Below are positions 1 through 5,589 of a DNA stretch of 5,864 bases, piece after piece. The stretch's first letter is position 1. Each line of letters begins with the position of its first letter. The stretch comes from a bacterium. Lineage in GTDB: Bacteria > UBP15 > UBA6099 > DSWB01. A model generated the notes under the pieces. That model saw only the letters and a program-made list of their open reading frames with translations. It did no database searches and had not been told where the DNA came from. The stretch is taken from positions 1 to 5,864 of the forward strand of contig JAGUYV010000288.1 of NCBI GenBank assembly GCA_020061125.1, in the 5' to 3' direction. The position numbers were made by a program, and so were the translations under genes.

Positions 1-515
1 ACATTGCCGAACCGCACGGACGCGAACCGGACCTCGCGGCCGCCCTTGTACAGGTTGGCGGCGGCCGTGAGGCGCTCGGCCAGCAGCTTGGTGGCGCCCA
101 TGGTGTTGATGGGGCTTACGGCTTTGTCCGTGCTCACGGTGATCATGCGTTCGACCCCGGCGGCCATGCACGCGTCAATCAGGTTCTGCGTGCCCATGAC
201 ATTGGTCTTGACCGCTTCGAAGGGGTTGTATTCGCACACGGGCACATGCTTGAGCGCGGCCGCGTGGAACACCGCGTCCACGCCGTCCACAGCCAGGGCC
301 ACGCGCGCGGCGTCGCGCACATCGCCCACCAGAAACCGCAGCCGCGCCCCGTGATCGCGGAACTCCTGCTGCATTCGGTACTGGCTGTGCTCGCCTCGGC
401 TGAATACGCGCACCACGGCCGCGCCGCACGCCAGCGACTGGCGCACCACCTCGCGTCCCACCGAACCCGTGCCGCCCGTCACCAGTATGCGCTTGCCCTC
501 GTAAAACTCCTGCAT
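1..515 (-). CDS. CapD/FlaA1-like nucleotide-sugar 4,6-dehydratase, partial (3' end outside window)
   Basis: N-terminal 171 residues of an extended short-chain dehydrogenase of the polysaccharide-biosynthesis group (CapD, FlaA1, PglF, WbpM), which typically remove water from UDP-GlcNAc to make UDP-4-keto-6-deoxy sugars using bound NAD(P). Seen: the Rossmann motif TGGTGSVG at residues 13-20, GDVRD at 64-68, FHAAALKHVP at 83-92, EYNPFEAVKTNVMGT at 95-109, and STDKAV..N.MGATK at 128-143, all in family order. The usual catalytic Tyr is Met139 (NTMGATK), as in the large membrane forms WbpM/PglF as I recall them, while Asp130 and Lys131 are kept. The protein starts directly at the Rossmann fold, so the N-terminal membrane part of those large enzymes is absent. 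ATG at 515 has AAGGA (528-532) at a long 12-nt spacing. It follows the GH4 gene by 33 nt and is probably cotranscribed. The family is secure; the exact substrate is not. Confidence 0.88.
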   Translation of the reverse strand, partial: MQEFYEGKRILVTGGTGSVGREVVRQSLACGAAVVRVFSRGEHSQYRMQQEFRDHGARLRFLVGDVRDAARVALAVDGVDAVFHAAALKHVPVCEYNPFEAVKTNVMGTQNLIDACMAAGVERMITVSTDKAVSPINTMGATKLLAERLTAAANLYKGGREVRFASVRFGN

Positions 516-548
516 TAGGAACAAGGATCCTTTCCCGCCGCCATCCCG

Positions 549-1841
549 TCAGTCGAACGGCAGCAAATGCTTCTGCGTTTGCATCATTTCGTCGAACATG
601 CGGCGGCATGCGGCCTCGCCGGGGGGAGACAGCGGATCCATGGCCACGGCCTGGAACGCCAGGTTCGGGTCTTTTTCCAGGGCCGCGCGCACCACGAGAT
701 CCTGAATTTCGATCTGTGTGCGCATCATGGCGGCCAGATCCTCCTGCACGGGCGGCATGGTTTCCGGCTCCAGATCGTTCGCGCCGGTCCATGCGGGCAC
801 TTCTACAATGGCGCCGTCGGGCAGGTTGGGGATGTATCCCCTGTTCGGCACATTCACGCCGTCCAGGTACACACGGTCTCCCGTGACCAGGCCCTCAATG
901 ATGGGAAACGCCTGTTCCATGGAGCGCGGCAGCTTGTGAATCGGGAGCGGGGGGAACACGCCTTTGCCGTACCATTTTGTCAACTGGTCGCGGATGGCGC
1001 AGTCGGTCTGATGGAACCGGCGGAAGTTCATGTGGCGACCCACGATGTCCTTGACGCCGGGGAAGTACTCGCCGATGTGGCTGTCCTCGGAGGTGGCGAA
1101 CACGCCGTATTCGTTGCAGATGTGGCGCACCAGAGGCGGGTGCAGGAACGGGAATTTTTCCATGTGGCGGCGCACTTTGGGATAGAGATCCTCGCCGGTG
1201 TCCGCGTCGTCTATCTGGGTGAAAAATGTGAAGTGGTTGATGCCGGTGGCTTTGGCGCTGATCTTGTTCATGGGCTTGAGCAGCATGAACATGAGACGCG
1301 CGAGGCCGCCGTGGAACTCGTGGCACAGGCCCACATTGCGGAACTTTGTGGCGCGGTTGATGGCCAGGGTGACGCGGCTCATGGGGTTGGTGAGGTTGAT
1401 GAGGTACGCGTTCGGGCAGATGGCCGCGGCGGTGTCGCAGATGCCCAGCACGGTTTTGATGCTGCGGAGCGAATGGAACGCGCCACCGGGGCCGCCGTTC
1501 TCGCCCATGATCTGCGTACTGCCGTGCTTGACCGGGATTTCGTAGTCCGTCTTCCAGCCCCAGAACCGTTGAATCTCCACGCTCAACAGCAGGAAGTCCG
1601 CATCGCGGTACGCGGTTTCCGGATCTGTTGTGGCGGACATGCGCACGGGTTCTCCTGCGGCGCGGTTGAGCCGGTCCGCGGCTGCGAAGGCGTTGTCCAG
1701 CCGTTCCTGGTCAATGTCGTGCAACACCAGTTGAGCGCCCGCGATTTTGGGGCTGTGCACGGCGTCATGCACCATGACGGGGCCGAAGGACATGCCGCCA
1801 GCGCCCACGAGCACTATCTTGGTTTCCTGCGGAGTTTTCAT
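549..1841 (-). CDS. Glycoside hydrolase family 4 (NAD- and metal-dependent alpha-glycosidase type)
   Basis: A 430-residue protein of the GH4 family, cytoplasmic enzymes that cleave glycosides by NAD-mediated oxidation at C3, elimination and re-addition of water, using a divalent metal. Seen: the Rossmann motif VGAGGMSFG at residues 12-20 with an acidic beta2 end (LHDID, 40-44), GENGGPGGAFHSLR at 113-126, TNPM at 151-154, CHEF at 173-176 and GINHFTFF at 200-207. By family knowledge Cys173 and His203 are the metal ligands and Asn152 contacts the sugar. Length is normal for GH4. No phosphate-recognition signature of the 6-phospho-glycosidases (CDMP or CNVP) is present, so the substrate is probably not phosphorylated. 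The start at 1841 is chosen because AAAGGA (1851-1856) lies 9 nt upstream and the Rossmann strand follows at once; an in-frame start at 1919 would overlap the preceding gene. Substrate (alpha-glucoside, galactoside or uronide) is undecided. Confidence 0.93.
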   Translation of the reverse strand: MKTPQETKIVLVGAGGMSFGPVMVHDAVHSPKIAGAQLVLHDIDQERLDNAFAAADRLNRAAGEPVRMSATTDPETAYRDADFLLLSVEIQRFWGWKTDYEIPVKHGSTQIMGENGGPGGAFHSLRSIKTVLGICDTAAAICPNAYLINLTNPMSRVTLAINRATKFRNVGLCHEFHGGLARLMFMLLKPMNKISAKATGINHFTFFTQIDDADTGEDLYPKVRRHMEKFPFLHPPLVRHICNEYGVFATSEDSHIGEYFPGVKDIVGRHMNFRRFHQTDCAIRDQLTKWYGKGVFPPLPIHKLPRSMEQAFPIIEGLVTGDRVYLDGVNVPNRGYIPNLPDGAIVEVPAWTGANDLEPETMPPVQEDLAAMMRTQIEIQDLVVRAALEKDPNLAFQAVAMDPLSPPGEAACRRMFDEMMQTQKHLLPFD

Positions 1842-1850
1842 GATGTGTTG

Positions 1851-1856
1851 TCCTTT
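1851..1856 (-). promoter_or_regulatory. Ribosome binding site deciding the GH4 start
   Basis: AAAGGA on the minus strand, 9 nt before ATG 1841. The open frame extends to ATG 1919, but those extra 26 residues are basic and Pro-rich, precede the Rossmann fold, and would overlap the previous gene by 44 nt, so 1841 is the start. Confidence 0.75.
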
Positions 1857-1875
1857 ATGCAACATTCCGGTGCGG

Positions 1876-2715
1876 CTATTTGCCGGGGGCCGGTTCCGGC
1901 GCGGGGGCCGCGCCGTCAATTGTAATCACGGGTTTCTTTTCCTGGCCCGGCGGCTCTTCTTCAAGAATCTGAAAAAAGAAACCGTCGCCCGACTTCTCCA
2001 GGTATCCCCTGACCGTGGCCAGGGCCGGTGTTTTGGCGTCTGGCTTGAGGGGGAACGGACCGCGCACGCGCACGCAACGGCCGTCCGCGCCCGCCATGAT
2101 CCATGTTTCCGCATTCGCGTCCGGAAGCTCGGGCGGCGGGGTTTTGCAGGCCTCGGGGCCGGGTGCGGCCAGGCCCTTCATTCCAATGGGTTTTGCGATG
2201 TATTTATCCGGCGTTTTCAGCACGGATTCCAGGGTGAGAATCGCCATGTCTCCGTCGCGCATCTTGCGCAGGGCCAGCAGCGCGCGCGGATTCACGGTCT
2301 GCACGGGTTTGTTCTTCTCCGTATATGGAACCAGGAAGAAAGGCTGGCCGGACTCCTGCTTCACGACATAGCCGGAGAGGGTTATCATCTCCCCGTATCC
2401 TTTTTTCTGTATGGGATCGAAATTCGCGGGCAGGGGGCCGTTTGCGTAAATGCACAGGCCCTGCTTGTCGTGGATCATCACATCGGCCGCGCTCACGGGC
2501 TGGACGGTTCTGCACCCGCCGTTGAAGCCCATGAACTGGCCCACGAGCAGAACGCGTTCGTCTTTATATTCGTCCGGCTGCGTGAGCGCCTGCTTCACGG
2601 AAACAACGCGGGGTTTGGCTTTTTCCGCGGGGGCGGTTTCTCCCTCGGCTGACGCGGTCCGCGCCGCGGCCATGGCGGCCATCAAGGCAATCACCGTTAT
2701 GTACCGTTTGTTCAT
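1876..2715 (-). CDS. Secreted or periplasmic protein with two tandem OB-like domains
   Basis: A 279-residue protein I do not recognise as a named family. Residues 1-23 are a signal peptide: MNKR, a hydrophobic stretch rich in Ala and Met, then ASA before Glu24, a good signal peptidase I site. The mature part contains the same domain twice, about residues 38-130 and 160-251. Shared landmarks are PDEY/PDKY (47-50, 169-172), CRT/CKT (68-70, 190-192), GLC/GRC (86-88, 212-214), a GP.PL-like stretch (93-95, 219-223), and GYVVKQESGQPFF/GYLEKSGDGFFF near each end. The beta-rich pattern resembles bacterial OB-fold domains, but that is inference. Each copy has two Cys 20 or 24 residues apart, a possible disulfide outside the cytoplasm. 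The C-terminus is a Pro/Ala-rich tail. ATG 2715 has GAGGG (2723-2727) 7 nt upstream. It lies 34 nt before the GH4 gene, so it is probably in the same operon. Function unknown. Confidence 0.85.
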   Translation of the reverse strand: MNKRYITVIALMAAMAAARTASAEGETAPAEKAKPRVVSVKQALTQPDEYKDERVLLVGQFMGFNGGCRTVQPVSAADVMIHDKQGLCIYANGPLPANFDPIQKKGYGEMITLSGYVVKQESGQPFFLVPYTEKNKPVQTVNPRALLALRKMRDGDMAILTLESVLKTPDKYIAKPIGMKGLAAPGPEACKTPPPELPDANAETWIMAGADGRCVRVRGPFPLKPDAKTPALATVRGYLEKSGDGFFFQILEEEPPGQEKKPVITIDGAAPAPEPAPGK

Positions 2716-2748
2716 TATGTATCCCTCTCTTTCCGCTCGCAATGGAAA

Positions 2749-2780
2749 CAGCGCCGCAACGCATAATGAAAGCGCCGCTG
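2749..2780 (-). other. Imperfect hairpin between the beta-helix and secreted-protein genes
   Basis: CAGCGCCGC and GCGCCGCTG pair with one internal mismatch around a 14-nt loop. On the minus strand the stem is followed only by TTTCC, too short for a clear terminator. It may be a weak attenuator or an mRNA-processing structure inside the operon. The same bases also form an AGCGCCGC direct repeat (2750-2757, 2771-2778). Confidence 0.3.
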
Positions 2781-2784
2781 TGAA

Positions 2785-3471
2785 TCACGACATGCGCGGA
2801 GAAATTTCCACGGTCTGCCGCAGCTTGACCACGGACCGCGGCGGCGTAAATCCGCGCAGGGTGGTGTTGGGATAAACCAGGGTTCCTGGACCCACCAGGG
2901 CGCCGGGCATGGTTACGGCGTTGCACCCGAGTTCGCACCCGTCGCCGAGAATTGCGCCCATTTTGCGCAGCCCCGTGTCGTGCCGGGTTCCGTGAATCTC
3001 GACGCGCACGCCCCGGTCTCCGGTGTCCACTTTGAAATTCGCCAGTTTGGTTCCCGCGCCAAGATTCACGCCGTTGCCGAGGATGCTGTCGCCGATGTAG
3101 GCGAAGTGCCCGGCCTTGGCCCCGTTCAGAAACACCGAGTTCTTGACTTCGGTGGTGTGCCCCACCACGCAGTTGTCGCCGATGATGGCGTTGCCGCGGA
3201 TGTATGCGCCCTGTCGGATCTCGCAGTTGTCGCCGATCAGCACCGCGCCCTTGATCATGGCGCCAGGCTCCACGACTGTGCCGCGCCCGATGGCGATGCG
3301 TTCCCCCTGCAGCCAGGCGTGGGGCGACACGCGTCCCAGGATTTCAAAGCGGCGCCGGGATTCGAGAAACGGAGCGATGCGCCCGAGGGCATCCCACACG
3401 GCGTCCCCGTCGTGAAACAGTTCCGGAAACGGGAATTTCGAGACATCGAAATAGTCGGTTGCTTTTATCAT
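2785..3471 (-). CDS. Left-handed beta-helix protein like the C-terminal domain of GlmU-type enzymes
   Basis: A 228-residue protein made largely of hexapeptide repeats (for example IGRGTVVEPGAMIKGAVLIG from 61), hence a left-handed beta-helix, probably trimeric and cytoplasmic. Residues 102-145 follow the acetyl-transfer region of GlmU: EVKN (108-111), KAGHFAYIGD (119-128) and NVNLGAGT-type NLGAG (136-140). By comparison with E. coli GlmU, Arg92, Lys110, His122 (catalytic base), Tyr125, Asn136 and Asn145 match active-site residues. After Asn145 a longer insert, ending in GTRHDTGLRKMGA, resembles the archaeal-type bifunctional sugar-1-phosphate nucleotidyltransferase/acetyltransferases (from memory). 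There is no N-terminal nucleotidyltransferase domain; residues 1-55 are a short helical lead. ATG 3471 is chosen because it begins the conserved-looking MIKATDYFD and has GGAGG (3484-3488), at a long 12-nt spacing. An acyltransferase role on an amino sugar is plausible; a structural or regulatory role is not excluded. Confidence 0.88.
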   Translation of the reverse strand: MIKATDYFDVSKFPFPELFHDGDAVWDALGRIAPFLESRRRFEILGRVSPHAWLQGERIAIGRGTVVEPGAMIKGAVLIGDNCEIRQGAYIRGNAIIGDNCVVGHTTEVKNSVFLNGAKAGHFAYIGDSILGNGVNLGAGTKLANFKVDTGDRGVRVEIHGTRHDTGLRKMGAILGDGCELGCNAVTMPGALVGPGTLVYPNTTLRGFTPPRSVVKLRQTVEISPRMS

Positions 3472-3483
3472 AAAGGCAAAATG

Positions 3484-3488
3484 CCTCC
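3484..3488 (-). promoter_or_regulatory. Ribosome binding site of the beta-helix gene, long spacing
   Basis: GGAGG on the minus strand with 12 nt to ATG 3471. The longer reading frame beginning at 3564 would start inside the promoter and has no comparable site, which supports the 3471 start. Confidence 0.6.
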
Positions 3489-3497
3489 GCAGTGAGT

Positions 3498-3517
3498 GGC
3501 GCGCCCCGAGGCGCGCC
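3498..3517 (-). other. Perfect GC hairpin in the leader of the beta-helix gene
   Basis: Two copies of the self-complementary 8-mer GGCGCGCC (3498-3505 and 3510-3517) flank a 4-nt loop, TCGG in the minus-strand transcript. This is a very stable 8-bp stem between the promoter at 3536-3564 and the ribosome site at 3484-3488. No T-run follows on either strand, so it is not a standard intrinsic terminator; it may affect mRNA stability or translation, or bind a dimeric protein as DNA. Confidence 0.6.
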
Positions 3518-3535
3518 GGATCCGCAGCAGACTCA

Positions 3536-3564
3536 ATTATAGCCGCGGTGTGAATACCGGGCAA
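3536..3564 (-). promoter_or_regulatory. Sigma70-like promoter of the beta-helix gene and its operon
   Basis: On the minus strand a perfect TATAAT (3536-3541) lies 17 nt downstream of TTGCCC (3559-3564, 4 of 6 consensus bases). Start of transcription would be near 3529, leaving a leader of about 58 nt before ATG 3471. The spacer holds the inverted repeat CGGT-N6-ACCG (3546-3559). The promoter lies in the 116-nt gap after the kinase-like gene and would drive the four downstream minus-strand genes. Confidence 0.6.
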
Positions 3565-3587
3565 ATGTCAGGGGGAGGGGGTGGTCT

Positions 3588-5318
3588 TCAGAACTCCGCC
3601 TGCCCGCCTCGCGCGGATTTTTCCTGCTCGATGCGCTTGAGGAATTCGAAGGCGCAAACGCGGATTTCGATTTTGTCCCGCTCGTCGCGCACGATGTTGC
3701 CCCGGCTGTCAATGGAGATGAGGAAGTGGCTGCCCCGGGTGTAAAGGTCCTCGACGCCTACGCGGCGCAGTTTCTTGCGCGTGCGCTGGAGCAGGGCGAT
3801 GTAATCCTGCTCGGAGATGATGCCCTCGCGGTACGCGCGCAGGGTGTCCACGCCTTCGTAGTAGTCGCCGTCTTTGGTCGCGAGCTTGTCGTCCGGTCCG
3901 TTCCAGTAGCCCCAGATCACAACATATTCATGATCGCGCACCAGGACTTTGCGCCGGTCCGGGGTTTTGATGCGCGCGTGGCTTTTATAACGGCTTGTGT
4001 CCAGCAGGTGCTTGGGAATGCGGGTCTTGTTGCCGCTCATGTAAATGGCGCGGGGGTAGATGGTGGGAATGCCCTTGTCCGCCATCTCCAGGGCTATGGA
4101 GAACTCTTCGAAGGGGCTGTTGTACCCGTGCTCGAGGATGTCTTTTTCATCGTTCTTAAAGGGATCCATGTCCGGGAACAGGCCCACGCGCGAGACTTTC
4201 CAGACCAGGTGAATGTGGTCTTTGGTGACGGTGTAATAGGTGGCCTGGTAGGTGGATATTTTCGTGCGGGGCGTCTGCTCCCATTTCTCGGGGAGAAAGA
4301 AGTCGAACAGGTGCGGGTCCCGGCCGGCCACCCAGAGGCGACCCTTTGTGCTTTCCACCTGGCCGTACACATAGTCCACGCCCAGGATGTTCACATGCTT
4401 GAGATGCGGGTGGAATGTTTTGGGGATGGAGATGCGGAAGCGGTCCTTCTGGCGCTGGAGGTAGTCTGTGCGCCGGTCCTTCTTTTTCTGCGCGTAGCGT
4501 TCCGGAGAATGGGCGAGAAGCTCGAAATCCACCAGGCCCTTGGGAGCGTCCAGAGGCTCGATGGAGTGTCCGCGCGCGGGCTGGCTGCCTCTCAAGATCA
4601 CATGCTCGGGCTTGTAGTCTTTAACCACGAAACCTTTCTTATGAATAATGCCGTGCGCGTGCTCGTTGGCGGCCTCCACGGCCGCGTCGCGCAGCATTTT
4701 CAGGTCCCGCGCCTGAAGAAGGTCATGGCCGTGAATCCACTCATAGATGACCGCGTACGAGCGGTGCATATCCAGCTCCACATCCCTGTGTTTCTGCATG
4801 AGGGCCTGCATCATGTGATGCTTGCGGCCCAGTTGCCACAGCTCCGATGTGTCCGCTGGCACATAGATGGCGAGCGGTGTCTGGATGGCGAGCCGTTCCT
4901 CGTCGCCGCGCATTTCGTCCTTGAGTTCCATGACCAGCGAGAATTCTTCGAAGGGGCTGTTGAATTCCGCGAACATCATGCCGTGCACATTGCGGCTGCC
5001 CGGCACCTCCTGGCCCATGCGGTTCCATTTGAGAACGATGTCCAGGGCGCGGCCGGCCACCTCTTTTGTGCGCACGCGGAACACGGTGCTTGTGCCGCTC
5101 AATTGCTCGGAATGGGCTTCGAACCACGCTTCGTCGGTCCAGTAGTTTTCAGGACGCAGAATGTCTATGTGCGGCACGCCGAACCGGGTGACATACAGGT
5201 CGTCCCTGTTGCGCAGGGTCAGGTGCGCGTATTCCACGCCGAACACCTTGGCCAGAGCCACGCCGCGGGCTTTGCGGTTCCTGTCGTACCAATCTTTTAT
5301 CACCGGATCCTGAATCAT
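3588..5318 (-). CDS. Tandem kinase-like protein: atypical kinase domain plus degenerate second copy
   Basis: A 576-residue soluble protein of no family I can name. Module 1 (about 24-270) has the marks of a protein-kinase-like fold in order: a beta3 lysine in IVLKWNR (Lys97), a helix-C glutamate in NSPFEEF (Glu124 or Glu125), a hinge-like IYEWIHGHD (191-199), a catalytic-loop look-alike VKDYKPEHVIL (232-242, compare HRDLKPENILL) and DFE (264-266, compare DFG). Module 2 (about 308-563) repeats the layout: GVDY (313-316, as GVEY at 27-30), LVWKVSR (Lys374), NSPFEEF (400-406), a hinge-like VIWGYWNGPD, but AFEF (556-559) where module 1 has DFEL, and no DxKPxx loop. Module 1 may phosphorylate a protein, glycan or small molecule; module 2 looks like a pseudokinase. 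ATG 5318 has AGGGAGG (5328-5334) with 9 nt between GGAGG and the start. It has its own promoter and is followed by a 116-nt gap. The kinase assignment rests on motifs only. Confidence 0.75.
   Translation of the reverse strand: MIQDPVIKDWYDRNRKARGVALAKVFGVEYAHLTLRNRDDLYVTRFGVPHIDILRPENYWTDEAWFEAHSEQLSGTSTVFRVRTKEVAGRALDIVLKWNRMGQEVPGSRNVHGMMFAEFNSPFEEFSLVMELKDEMRGDEERLAIQTPLAIYVPADTSELWQLGRKHHMMQALMQKHRDVELDMHRSYAVIYEWIHGHDLLQARDLKMLRDAAVEAANEHAHGIIHKKGFVVKDYKPEHVILRGSQPARGHSIEPLDAPKGLVDFELLAHSPERYAQKKKDRRTDYLQRQKDRFRISIPKTFHPHLKHVNILGVDYVYGQVESTKGRLWVAGRDPHLFDFFLPEKWEQTPRTKISTYQATYYTVTKDHIHLVWKVSRVGLFPDMDPFKNDEKDILEHGYNSPFEEFSIALEMADKGIPTIYPRAIYMSGNKTRIPKHLLDTSRYKSHARIKTPDRRKVLVRDHEYVVIWGYWNGPDDKLATKDGDYYEGVDTLRAYREGIISEQDYIALLQRTRKKLRRVGVEDLYTRGSHFLISIDSRGNIVRDERDKIEIRVCAFEFLKRIEQEKSARGGQAEF
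4101..4962 (-). repeat. Internal duplication in the kinase-like gene (two conserved copies of a 22-nt core)
   Basis: The 22 bases at 4101-4122 and 4941-4962 differ at one position only. They are 840 nt apart, exactly 280 codons, and encode the NSPFEEF element of each module. The flanking DNA has diverged, although the proteins remain alignable (GVEY/GVDY, ILRPENYW/FLPEKW, IVLKWNR/LVWKVSR). The interval runs from one core to the other; the duplicated modules are about 250 codons each. Confidence 0.7.
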
Positions 5319-5353
5319 GCCGGCGCGCCTCCCTGCTTGATTCCTTCTCGCTT

Positions 5354-5382
5354 ATTATCCCGCGCGCCGGGTTGTGTATCAA
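5354..5382 (-). promoter_or_regulatory. Sigma70-like promoter of the kinase-like gene
   Basis: On the minus strand TTGATA (5377-5382) and GATAAT (5354-5359) are separated by exactly 17 nt; each differs from the consensus at one base. Transcription would start near 5347, giving a leader of about 29 nt that contains the AGGGAGG ribosome site of the gene starting at 5318. The spacer is GC-rich and carries a short inverted repeat (CCCG/CGGG). Confidence 0.65.
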
Positions 5383-5423
5383 TCAAAGCGGACAAATCGC
5401 GCGGCGCGGGTTTTGCGCATTGC

Positions 5424-5452
5424 TTGCAGGAATGGCGCGAACAGCCTATAGT
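5424..5452 (+). promoter_or_regulatory. Possible promoter of the RRM gene
   Basis: TTGCAG (5424-5429) and TATAGT (5447-5452) on the plus strand are 17 nt apart. The -10 box matches 5 of 6 consensus bases, the -35 only 3 of 6. Transcription would start near 5459 and give a leader of about 145 nt, long for such a gene. A promoter closer to the gene is not apparent, because the DNA between is GC-rich. Confidence 0.45.
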
Positions 5453-5542
5453 GAAGTTGGTTTAGAGTCTTGGAGAGACCAGGACATAGAGCAGCATGAA
5501 CGCCTGCCGCCCGCATCCCGAATCTCACACGGCCAGGAACCA

Positions 5543-5575
5543 CCCCGGCATGGGGACGGCCCGGCGCGTCCGGGC
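5543..5575 (+). other. Two tandem hairpins in the RRM gene leader
   Basis: Two perfect inverted repeats follow each other just before the ribosome site: CCCC/GGGG with a 5-nt loop (5543-5555), and GCCCGG/CCGGGC with a 5-nt loop (5559-5575). They end 14 nt before AAAGGAG at 5590. They could shape translation of the RRM gene in a temperature- or protein-dependent way, but that is inference; short GC hairpins are also expected by chance in DNA of this composition. Confidence 0.45.
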
Positions 5576-5589
5576 GCACATCATTGACC

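Noticed and set aside
523-532. 10-nt palindrome AAGGATCCTT in the gap before the dehydratase gene
   Set aside because: It contains the ribosome site and is too short for a terminator; a chance palindrome is the simpler reading.
567-1925. Long plus-strand open frame of 452 codons opposite the GH4 gene
   Set aside because: Its translation is rich in His, Val and Gly without domain motifs, and it lies antisense to a gene with a full GH4 signature. GC-rich codon bias opens such antisense frames.
1747-2652. Plus-strand open frame of 301 codons across the GH4/secreted-protein junction
   Set aside because: It spans the ends of two minus-strand genes and shows no domain; it is an antisense shadow.
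3570-3584. G-rich run after the end of the kinase-like gene, considered as a G-quadruplex
   Set aside because: Only two long G-runs plus a GG are present, not four separated tracts, so an intramolecular quadruplex is not well supported.
3565-3587. Search for an intrinsic terminator of the kinase-like gene
   Set aside because: No stem followed by a T-run is found downstream of the stop; the hairpin at 3498-3517 lies beyond the next promoter and lacks a T-run.
3726-5465. Plus-strand open frame of 579 codons opposite the kinase-like gene
   Set aside because: No recognisable motifs, no ribosome site, and it crosses both divergent promoters. The minus-strand frame has a ribosome site, a promoter and an internal domain duplication.
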